Source: Silvimonas sp. JCM 19000 (GTDB taxonomy: Bacteria > Pseudomonadota > Gammaproteobacteria > Burkholderiales > Chitinibacteraceae). From it: DNA of 5,884 nucleotides. The stretch lies in contig BBFD01000255.1 in the NCBI GenBank assembly GCA_001313065.1, positions 1-5,884 of the forward strand, given 5' to 3'. Below, piece after piece: positions 1-5,884 of the stretch (positions are counted from its first letter, which is position 1; each line of letters opens with the position of its first letter). Below the pieces are notes generated by a model, which did no database searches, had not been told where the DNA came from, and saw nothing but the letters and a program-made list of their open reading frames with translations. Both the position numbers and the translations under genes were made by a program.

Positions 1-33
1 AACTGGAGTGGCCCGATTCACACGGCTTTGAGT

Positions 34-51
34 GGTGGGTCTTGACCCACC
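34..51. repeat. Palindromic interspersed repeat, copy 1
   Basis: This is a perfect inverted repeat with arms GGTGGGTC and GACCCACC around a TT loop. The same arms recur at 5730-5747 and 5859-5875, so it is a dispersed element rather than a gene-specific site. Similarity to copy 3 extends about 9 bases to the left (ggctttg, then gtggt). It lies about 90 bp upstream of the pulA promoter with no T-tract after it, so a terminator role is unlikely. REP-like extragenic palindromes are the closest known category; assignment to a named family is not possible from this window. Confidence 0.8.
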
Positions 52-128
52 CTATGCGATTGGGTTGGACGCTCCATTCGCAGCGTTCGCATCACCTCGG
101 CCCGCTAAAAAAATGCTGCTGTGCAAAA

Positions 129-142
129 TCAATCGTGATTGA
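129..142. promoter_or_regulatory. Dyad overlapping the pulA -35 box
   Basis: TCAATC-GT-GATTGA is a perfect 6-2-6 inverted repeat whose right arm overlaps the TTGACA -35 hexamer at 139-144. A regulator bound here would contact or block RNA polymerase at the -35 region. No regulator gene is in the window, and a 12-base match in an AT-richer stretch could arise by chance, so this is a candidate site only. Confidence 0.35.
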
Positions 143-167
143 CACCTTGCTTACTGAGGTCTAGGTT
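139..167 (+). promoter_or_regulatory. Putative sigma-70 promoter of pulA
   Basis: A perfect -35 hexamer TTGACA (139-144) is followed after exactly 17 bases by TAGGTT (162-167), a weak -10 hexamer that matches the consensus at three of six positions. An A-rich tract (109-128) lies just upstream and could act as an UP element. Transcription would start near 174, leaving a leader of about 77 nt before the pulA start. The good -35, weak -10 and overlapping dyads fit a regulated promoter. Confidence 0.55.
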
Positions 168-168
168 T

Positions 169-180
169 CAAACCGGTTTG
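169..180. promoter_or_regulatory. LacI-type operator candidate at the pulA transcription start
   Basis: CAAACCGGTTTG is a perfect 12-bp palindrome centred on CCGG. It begins one base after the proposed -10 box and covers the predicted +1. Operators of LacI/GalR-family sugar repressors are typically even palindromes with a central CG and AAAC/GTTT-like flanks, which this matches. Inference: a maltodextrin- or glucan-responsive LacI-type repressor blocks pulA transcription here. No such repressor is encoded in the window. Confidence 0.5.
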
Positions 181-236
181 GTAATCCATCACATAAAACT
201 ACACGCCAGACCAGGAAACGAAACGCACCCGTCGAT

Positions 237-242
237 GAGGAG
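237..242 (+). promoter_or_regulatory. Ribosome binding site of pulA
   Basis: GAGGAG is a strong Shine-Dalgarno match lying 8 nt before the ATG at 251. It fixes the start of the pullulanase gene, in agreement with the lipoprotein signal peptide that begins at that codon. Confidence 0.85.
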
Positions 243-250
243 ATTCTGCA

Positions 251-3200
251 ATGCAATTCAGCCATGGATGGCGCGGCCTGCTTGCCGCGCTGTGTACCAC
301 AGCGCTGCTGGCAGCCTGCGGTACCGGCAATGACAACGATACGGATGCTGGTGGCAGCAGCGGCGGCAACGGTGGCACGACTGCCCCGCCAGTCGCGGCA
401 GCAACCATGCGTGTGCACTACCACCGCACCCAGAATGACACCGCCGACTGGGGCGTTTATAGCTGGAAGGGCCCCAAGGTCACCACCGCCAACTACCCGG
501 CCGACCGCATCAAGTTCAGCAGCAGCGACAGCTTTGGCGGCTACACCGATATTGCAATGGATACCAGCAATACCGAGATGGATTTCCTGGTCATCAACGG
601 CAACGGCGACAAAAAACTGTAGCAGCGATCAGGTAGTACAACTGGCCAGCACGCTCGCCAGCGCCGGTCAGGAAATCTGGTTGCTGCAAGGCGATTGCAC
701 CATCTATGCCACGCAGCCAGCCATCCCGCTGGGCAACCTCAGCGCCGCCAGCGCCATCTGGCTGGATGCGCAAACCCTGGTCTGGGCCGACGCGCCCAGC
801 AGCGGCAGCTACAAGTTGTACTACGCGCCGGATGGCGGCATCAGCGCCGATGCCAATGGCGTCAGTGGCGCCGCAGCCAGTGTCGATCTGACCGCCGATG
901 GCAGCGCCCTGACGGCCACGCTGGCGGCAGCGCATCCCAACCTGGCCAGTGCCACCGTGCTCAGCTGGCGGCGCAGGATGCCGCTACGCTCAAAACCTGG
1001 CTGAAGGGCCAGCTGGTCGCGGCCCAACTGGATAGCGCGGGCAAAGTGGTGCAAGCCACCTCGGTACAGATTGCGCCGCTGCTCGACGCGCTCTATGCCG
1101 ATGCGGCCGCCGCCACGCCGCTGGGTTTGACCTTCGCCATTGACGGCACGCCGACATTTGCGCTGTGGGCACCGACCGCAACCACGGTCACGCTCAATGT
1201 CACGCCCGTCGGCGGCACGGCCACCACGCTGGCCATGACACAAGACGCCGCCTCCGGCATCTGGCAAGCCACTGGGCAGGCCGCGTGGACCAACGCTGCG
1301 TACTACACCTACGACGTCAATGTGTTTAGCCGCGCCGCGGGCAACAAACGCGTGACCAACACGGTGACCGATCCGTATTCGGTCACGCTCGATACCAACA
1401 GCCAGCACAGCATGGTGGCCAACCTGGCCTCGGCCGCGCTCAAGCCGAGCAGTTGGGATACGCAGGCGATTCCGGCGCTGGCCAGCAACGCCGATATCTC
1501 GCTGTACGAACTGCATCTGCGCGATTTCTCCATCAACGACGCCACCGTCCCGGCGGCGCATCAAGGCAAGTACCTGGCGTTTACCGACAGCAACAGCAAT
1601 GGCATGCAGCATTTGCGTGCCTTGCAGGCCGTCGGGCTCACCCACGTGCACTTGCTGCCTTTGTTTGATATCTCCAGCGTCGATGAATCGGGTTGTATCA
1701 ACCCGACCATCCCCAATGCGGCCGCCGATGCGCAAGATCAGCAAGCCGCTGTGGTCGCCAGCGCAGACAAAGATTGTTTTAACTGGGGCTACGACCCCTA
1801 CCATTACACGGCGCCTGAAGGCAGCTATGCCAGCAATGCCGCCGATGGCACGGTCCGCGTCAAAGAGTTTCGCCAGATGGTGCAAGCCCTCCACGCCGCC
1901 GGTTTGCGTGTGGTAATGGACGTGGTTTACAACCACACCAGCGCCGCCGGGCAAGCCAGCACGTCGGTGCTGGATAAAGTGGTGCCGGGCTATTACTACC
2001 GTCTTGACGGCAATGGTGCGATCTACACCTCCACCTGCTGCAGCGACACCGCCACCGAAAACCGCATGATGGCGCGTTTGATGATCGACTCGCTGGCCAC
2101 CTGGGCAGCGCAGTACAAGGTCGATGGCTTTCGCTTTGACTTGATGGGGCATATCCCGCTGGCGGTCATGCAACAGGCCCGCAGCACCGTCGACGCCGCC
2201 GCACTGCGCCCGCTGTATTACTACGGCGAAGCATGGAATTTTGGTGAAGTGCAAGACGACGCCTTCTTTGTGCAAGCCCGTCAGGCGCATATGGCGGGCA
2301 CCGGCATCGGCTCATTCAATGACCGCATGCGTGATGCCGTGCGGGGCGGCGGTTGCTGCGATAGCGGTGCGGCTTTGGCGCAAAACCAGGGCTTTGCCAA
2401 CGGTGCGTATCTGGCCCCCAACGGCAATAACACGCAGAGCAAAGACGACCTGCTGCATCTGGCCGATCTGGTCCGCCTGGGCATGGTGGCAACGCTGGCT
2501 GATTACACGCTGGTGGACAAGGACGGCAACAGCAAACGCGGTGACGCGCTCGATTACAGCGGCATGGGCGCGGGTTACACGCAAGATCCGCCGGAAACCA
2601 TCAACTACATCGAGGCCCACGACAACCAGACGCTGTTTGACATCAACACGCTCAAGCTCAAGGCCGATACCCCGGCTGCCCAGCGCGTACGGGTGCAAAA
2701 CCTGGGGGCGGGTGTGCTGTTATTGTCGCAAGGCATTCCGTTTATTCATGCCGGTCAGGACATCCTGCGTTCCAAATCGCTGGACAGTAACAGCTTTAAT
2801 TCGGGCGACTGGTTCAACAAACTGGACTGGAGTTATCAGCCAATAACTTTGGCGTCGGCCTGCCGCCCGCAGCCGATAACAGCAGCAGTTGGGACACGCT
2901 CAAGCCCTTCCTGACCAATGCCAATGTCAGCATGGGCAACGCGCAGATCGTGAACGCGCGCGATGTGTTCCGCGACTTTATGGCGATCCGGCAAAGCTCC
3001 ACCTTGTTCCGTTTGCGCAGCGGCGCCGACGTTAAACAACGCGTCAGCTTTATCAACACCGGCCCCAGCCAGGTGCCGGGTGTGATCATCGAACATATCG
3101 ATGGCAGCGGGTATAGCGGCGCCAACTACAGCCACGTGGTGATTGCCGTCAACGCCGACATCGTCGCCCATAGCGTGGCCGCTTCCACTTTGGCCGGCCC

Positions 3201-3324
3201 GAGCTACACGCTGCATCCACGGCAGCAAAGTGGTGCCGATAGCGTGGTGCAGGCGGCTACGCTGGATAGCAGCGGCAACGTCAGCATTCCGGCGCGCAGC
3301 GTGGCGGTATTTGTCGCACCCTGA
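251..3324 (+). CDS. pulA: Lipoprotein pullulanase (GH13, alpha-1,6-glucosidase), interrupted by three frameshifts
   Basis: Hydrolyses alpha-1,6 branch linkages in pullulan, glycogen or amylopectin dextrins, feeding the maltodextrin pathway. Repaired length is about 1024 residues, normal for this family. In order: a signal peptide with lipobox LAAC (Cys23), which suggests a lipid-anchored envelope or surface protein; a Gly/Asn/Asp/Thr linker to about residue 52; a CBM41 starch-binding module (53 to about 150); a CBM48 module (about 291-385); the GH13 barrel; and a pullulanase-type C-terminal beta domain from about 870. Pullulanase signature NWGYDP is at 511-516. GH13 motifs are DVVYNH (557-562), GFRFD with nucleophile Asp630, YYGEAW with acid Glu660, and EAHDN with Asp791. 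Frame breaks: one extra A in the A6 run 611-616; one base missing near 961; one base missing near 2839-2841, where cag-gcc-aat would restore the frame. All domains are intact after repair, so sequence error is likelier than a true pseudogene. The preceding strong RBS and following terminator suggest a monocistronic gene. Confidence 0.93.
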
Positions 3325-3351
3325 GCCTGGGGATGGCAGGCCGCAATAACC

Positions 3352-3388
3352 AAGCCGGCGCACTCGCTATGAGTCGCCGGCTTTTTTT
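3352..3388 (+). terminator. Rho-independent terminator of pulA
   Basis: The left arm AAGCCGGCG (3352-3360) pairs perfectly with CGCCGGCTT (3375-3383). The stem continues as ACTC/GAGT (3362-3365 with 3371-3374) past a single bulged C, closed by a five-base loop. The run of seven T at 3382-3388 follows on the plus strand. It lies 28 nt after the pulA stop, in the gap between convergent genes. On the minus strand the T-tract is poor (TGGTTATT), so it would serve the opposing genes weakly at best. Confidence 0.93.
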
Positions 3389-3410
3389 AGCGCGCTATCC
3401 AGCCATGTGG

Positions 3411-3787
3411 TCAGATCGGCAGCGGACCCAGCGGCGCGATCCGCTCCACCCGCCACGCCTCGCGCACGGCCGAGGCAAATTGTTCCGGTTCGCGCAGCCG
3501 CAATTCCAGCGTGCGTTGCTGGCGCGCAGCGTCCTTGAAGATCAACACCACCTTGTTGCCGCGCCGTGCGCGTTTGATCTTGAGCTTTTGCACATCGTGC
3601 TTGGGCACAAAATATTCCAGATCGCTGCATTCCGGCACAAACATCAAATTGAATGGAAACATCGGCTCGATGCGGATGCCTTCCCACGTGACCGCCACCG
3701 ACAAAAAAAGCCATAGGCCCGCGCCACCCGGCTGAGCATGCTGGCGTCACTATTGCCCGAGGCAGCGCGTTCAAAAAAACAAGGCAT
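3411..3787 (-). CDS. Conserved-looking protein of unknown function, frameshifted; possible C-terminal part of the Sel1 protein
   Basis: I do not recognise a named family. The secure part is the open frame 3704-3411, beginning at a TTG (SVAVTW...), 97 residues. It is a soluble, beta-rich-looking domain with the segments WEGIRIEPMFPFNLMFVP, then a basic stretch KIKRARRGNK, then LIFKDAARQQRTLELRLREP; this pattern recalls small PH-like domains, which is only an impression. A second coding-like segment (MPCFFERAASG... SMLSRVARAYGFF) runs from an ATG at 3787 in another frame up to the T7 run (A7 at 3703-3709 on the plus strand). One added T there joins the two into about 126 residues. No Shine-Dalgarno precedes 3787, and the segment overlaps the end of the Sel1 frame, so it may instead continue that protein after removal of one T at 3773-3779. 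The C-terminus is also uncertain: another frame runs on to 3367. Confidence 0.55.
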
Positions 3788-4815
3788 TGCGCGGTTTGCG
3801 TGGCCATAGCGGCTTGTGCCGCAAAGTGCGATACAGCACCGAGGCCAACAGGATGATCACGAGCGCCAGGCCCAGCTGCGCACGCAGGCTCAAATGAAAC
3901 TGCAGATAATCGCTGACGCGCACGCCGTTGATATGCGGCTGCGCTTGCCATGCCAGCGCTTCTTCATCGCCTTGCGCCGCCGCCCGTTTGATCAAGCGTT
4001 CCGCTGCCACATGATCCGGCCGCCTTACGCCGCGCCCCTGGTCCAGCAAATTGCCCAACAGAAACTGCGCCTTGGCATAACCGGCGTGTGCGGCCTGGCG
4101 ATACCACTGCACCGCTTGCGCATCGTCCTGCGCCACCCCCAGGCCGTGTTCATACAGATAGCCGATATCGCCCTGCGCCACCGTCTCGCCTTGCGCGGCC
4201 GCGCGGCGTAACCAGACCATGGCCTGGCGATAATCGATGGGGCGACATGCATATACATCCAGCCCAGCTGCAACTGCCCGGTGGGGTCCCCGGCGCGCGC
4301 GCTCAATAAATAAGCATTGCGCGCCAGCGCCGTATCTTTGGGCACGGCAGTACCCGACAGGTTTTGCCAACCCACCTGATTCAGCGCCAGCGGCACACCC
4401 GCCTGGGCTGCCCGCTCGGCCCAGCGATAAGCCTTGTCGGCGTCCACCAGCGTGCCATTGCCATAAAAAAATACGCCTGGCCCAGATGCGCCATCGCATA
4501 GACATCGCCAGATCGGCCGCCTTGACGAAGTAGCTGAAGGCCGCGCCCTCGTCCCGCGCCGCGCCAAAACCATGCGCGTACATCTCGCCCAGCCGCGTCA
4601 AGGCGCGTGCCCGCACCGTGTTATTGGCGCTGGCCAGTTCGCGCAAGTAGCCGCCAGCGCCTGGTCATAAGCGCCGCGCAACACTGCGGCATCCGCTGCC
4701 GCCATCTCTGTCGTCACCGGCTTATCAACCACCAGCCCAGCGGCCGCGCGCAGGCCGCTGCCGCCAGCCAATAGCTGGCAACACCAAGCGCTGTGAGGAA
4801 AAGCCTGAGCCGCAT
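3771..4815 (-). CDS. Secreted Sel1-repeat (TPR-like) protein with C-terminal membrane helix, five frameshifts
   Basis: Sel1 repeats form helical scaffolds that bind partner proteins; the partner here is unknown. The ATG at 4815 opens a Sec-type signal peptide (MRLRLFLTALGVASYWLAAA, cleavage near ACA-R; a lipoprotein reading with Cys is possible but the box is poor). After repair about six repeats follow, with typical motifs LGEMYAHGFG, WAERAAQAG, LGWMY, WLRRAAAQGE, GYLYEHGLGV and WYRQAAHAGYAKAQFLLGNL. Near the end a hydrophobic helix (LGLALVIILLASVLY) precedes a basic tail (RTLRHKPLWPRKPR), which predicts periplasmic repeats and a cytoplasmic C-terminus. Repaired length is about 349 residues. 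Five one-base losses are needed: about 4740-4750, about 4651-4656, about 4508-4510 (ctgg[g]cgat), the T7 run 4465-4471, and the C4 run 4239-4242. The frames chain consistently through all five. No clear Shine-Dalgarno precedes the ATG; it lies 114 nt after the flavin reductase stop on the same strand. Confidence 0.8.
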
Positions 4816-4929
4816 GCGAGATCCGGAAAGCAGAAGAGGCGCAGCCGCTGGGGCCGCGCGGAGAAAGGCTTACACTACCATTGCAAAACTGACAAATCCA
4901 GCCAGACTTACCAAGGTAGATGGCAGGTT
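4816..4929 (-). other. Gap between the flavin reductase and Sel1 genes
   Basis: This 114-nt same-strand gap holds no convincing terminator and no strong promoter. On the minus strand a TTGTCA (4895-4890) could be a -35 box, but the hexamer 17 bases downstream is TAAGCC and a better -10-like TGTAAG sits at only 15 bases. Co-transcription of the two genes is therefore possible but not shown. Confidence 0.4.
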
Positions 4930-5545
4930 TCAGGCGGTGGGGCGGATCATCTGAAACATTTCGCCGATCTGCGCATAGTCGGCCTGGTAGCCCGCCCGCA
5001 TCACCGGCTGCGCCGCGTGGGTATCAAACAAGCCGTCCTTGAGGAATTCCTGGCGGATATGCACCCCCACCACCTGGCCCAGCGTCAACCAGTTATTCAT
5101 CGGCTTGCCTCCAGATCATGCAGTCGCACCACCTGCAGCAACTTGCACTCCAGCGCCGCTGCGCCGCGGCCACATGCGGCACCTTCACATTCCGCCCCGG
5201 CGCCTTGACCAGCCCGGCCAACTCAAACTCATCCACCTCCGCCGCCACCGGCGCCGACGTCTGGTTCATGGCCTGCGCCAACTCGCGGCTGGTCATATTC
5301 CAGACAAACTCACCGGTCTCTTCAATATTGCGAATGCTGTCTTTAAAGCCTTCGCTACAAAAGCCAATGATGGGTGGGAACGTCGCGAAGGCGCCAAAGA
5401 AGCTATAAGGCGCCAGATTGACCTGGCCCGCCGCGCTCTGGCTGGCAATCCAACCAATCACGCGGGGCGCAAGAATGGCTTTGAACGGATCGTGCGGCAG
5501 CTGATGGCCTACACGCGGATCGTAGAAATGCACGGCATCGGACAT
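4930..5545 (-). CDS. Flavin reductase-like FMN-binding split-barrel protein, two frameshifts
   Basis: Members of this family bind FMN and are NAD(P)H:flavin oxidoreductases or related flavoproteins; the physiological substrate cannot be read from sequence. Start chosen at ATG 5545 (MSDAVHFYDPR), where family similarity begins, although no Shine-Dalgarno is visible and the frame is open upstream to 5677. Repaired length is about 205 residues, the usual size. Visible conserved blocks: LPHDPFKAILAPRVIGWI (16-33), NLAPYSFFGAF (43-53), KDSIRNIEETGEFVWN (68-83), then NQTSAPV and DEFELAGL, and in the last third NNWLTLGQVVGVHI, DGLFDT and GYQADYAQIGEMF. Two one-base losses break it: between about 5153 and 5170 (VPHVA to ALECKLL), and at 5108-5112, where gagg[g]caag restores EGKPMNNW. 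Without repair the last 60 residues are lost. It probably acts in the cytoplasm, as no signal peptide or membrane helix is seen. Confidence 0.87.
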
Positions 5546-5610
5546 GGTGGGGTCTCGGCGAGGATAAGCCCGAATGAAAACATAGATCGACACCCCCCGC
5601 GTAGAGGCGC

Positions 5611-5628
5611 AGCGCAATTTAAAGCGCT
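5611..5628. promoter_or_regulatory. Short dyad upstream of the flavin reductase
   Basis: AGCGC and GCGCT form 5-base arms around the AT-rich core AATTTAAA, an operator-like layout. It lies 66 bp before the ATG at 5545, in what would be the leader or promoter region. Short arms make chance a real possibility. Confidence 0.25.
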
Positions 5629-5672
5629 GACATGTATCGCTTCGCGCCCGGCCACCGATGAGTCGCGCGATA

Positions 5673-5699
5673 AACATAAGCAGCAGTGCTCACTGTCAC
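5673..5699 (-). promoter_or_regulatory. Weak promoter candidate for the flavin reductase
   Basis: On the minus strand GTGACA (5699-5694) matches the -35 consensus at five of six positions and TATGTT (5678-5673) matches the -10 at four of six. The spacer is only 15 bases, short by two, though this sequence has many lost bases. A perfect dyad CAGTG-CT-CACTG (5684-5695) fills most of the spacer and could be an operator. The proposed start is about 120 nt before the ATG. Confidence 0.25.
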
Positions 5700-5729
5700 C
5701 GCCCAACATCCACGCCCACCCGATCAATA

Positions 5730-5747
5730 GGTGGGTCAAGACCCACC
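5730..5747. repeat. Palindromic interspersed repeat, copy 2
   Basis: GGTGGGTC-AA-GACCCACC, the same perfect 8-base arms as copy 1 but in reverse orientation (loop AA instead of TT). On the minus strand the flank reads agggtggtgggtc, matching the flanks of copies 1 and 3. It forms the left member of an inverted pair with copy 3. Confidence 0.8.
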
Positions 5748-5779
5748 ACCCTAAGTCGCAAACCAGAACAACAGGACCA

Positions 5780-5839
5780 AACGCCCACAACAGAGACATC
5801 AAACGTAGGTGCGGGCGGCGGTGAATTGCGTTGGGCGTT
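5780..5839. repeat. Inner inverted repeat nested between palindrome copies 2 and 3
   Basis: AACGCCCA at 5780-5787 is the reverse complement of TGGGCGTT at 5832-5839. It is nested inside the inverted palindrome pair, so the whole unit 5730-5875 has two-level dyad symmetry, resembling paired REP elements (BIME or REPIN layout). The 8-base match alone is modest evidence. Confidence 0.35.
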
Positions 5840-5858
5840 CTTGCAGGTGGCTTTGGGT

Positions 5859-5875
5859 GGTGGGTCTGACCCACC
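5859..5875. repeat. Palindromic interspersed repeat, copy 3
   Basis: GGTGGGTC-T-GACCCACC with the same arms as copy 1 and the same orientation and left flank (ggctttg, then g/a, then gtggt). The loop has one T instead of two, which may be another lost base of the kind seen across the window. Confidence 0.78.
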
Positions 5876-5884
5876 TCATGACGA

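Larger units (their letters stand above)
5546..5884. other. Non-coding region upstream of the flavin reductase
   Basis: This 339-nt stretch to the window edge carries no open frame with recognisable protein character. It holds a weak candidate promoter, two short dyads (5611-5628 and 5684-5695) and two inverted copies of the palindromic repeat, all listed separately. Frames crossing it translate the palindromes themselves and look artefactual. Confidence 0.6.

Noticed and set aside
34..51. The GGTGGGTC palindrome as a terminator
   Set aside because: No T-tract follows any of the three copies, and they lie in upstream regions rather than just after stop codons.
611..617. A AAA AAC heptamer as a programmed -1 ribosomal frameshift site
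   Set aside because: The heptamer is not in the required phase, and the change needed is +1, not -1. No programmed frameshifting is known in pullulanases.
821..2290. A 489-codon open frame on the minus strand inside pulA
   Set aside because: It is antisense to the well-supported GH13 catalytic region; the protein is Arg/Gly/His-rich with no recognisable domain. Long antisense frames are expected in GC-rich genes.
3367..3951. A 194-codon minus-strand frame crossing two genes
   Set aside because: Most of it is out of frame with the Sel1 and WEGIRIEP coding segments; only short pieces of it, near 3710-3787 and perhaps the last 20 codons, look like coding sequence.
5039..5824. A 261-codon plus-strand frame at the right end
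   Set aside because: It is antisense to the flavin reductase gene; composition is typical of a shadow frame.
5509..5874. A 121-codon minus-strand frame with a hydrophobic segment (WVLTHLLIGWAWMLG)
   Set aside because: It is built from the palindromic repeats, runs into the flavin reductase start region in a different frame, and has no Shine-Dalgarno or family resemblance.
1..5884. Novel defence system, CRISPR array, or mobile island
   Set aside because: No spaced direct repeats, transposase, integrase, nuclease, toxin or phage-like gene is visible; the genes are housekeeping or carbohydrate-related and base composition is even.

Overview
The window is about 60% G+C and its proteins look betaproteobacterial, perhaps Neisseriales. 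That is an impression from protein style and cannot be proved from 5.9 kb. It is ordinary chromosome: four coding regions and a group of short dispersed palindromes. I see no tRNA, rRNA, CRISPR array, transposase, phage gene or defence system.

Layout. Positions 1-250 hold one palindromic repeat followed by a promoter with two dyads, a clear Shine-Dalgarno site and the start of pulA. Positions 251-3324 (+) encode a lipoprotein pullulanase of family GH13 with CBM41 and CBM48 modules and all catalytic motifs. A strong intrinsic terminator (3352-3388) separates it from three genes on the minus strand. From the right these are a flavin reductase-like FMN-binding split-barrel protein (4930-5545), a secreted Sel1-repeat protein with a C-terminal membrane helix (3771-4815), and a small conserved-looking protein of unknown function (3411-3787). 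The last may be the cytoplasmic end of the Sel1 protein. Positions 5546-5884 are non-coding and hold two more copies of the palindrome in inverted orientation.

The main feature of the window is that every gene is broken by single-base frame changes, at least eleven in total. Nearly all are one-base losses, often in short homopolymers, and restoring each base gives continuous proteins of normal family length with intact motifs. This fits an indel-prone read or draft assembly better than the simultaneous decay of four unrelated genes. Gene spans below are therefore the reconstructed ones, and residue numbers refer to the repaired proteins.

How they work together. The pullulanase would debranch external alpha-glucans such as pullulan, glycogen or limit dextrins at the cell surface, and its promoter carries a LacI-type palindrome at the expected transcription start. 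The minus-strand genes show no functional link to starch use, and the Sel1 and flavin reductase genes are merely adjacent.
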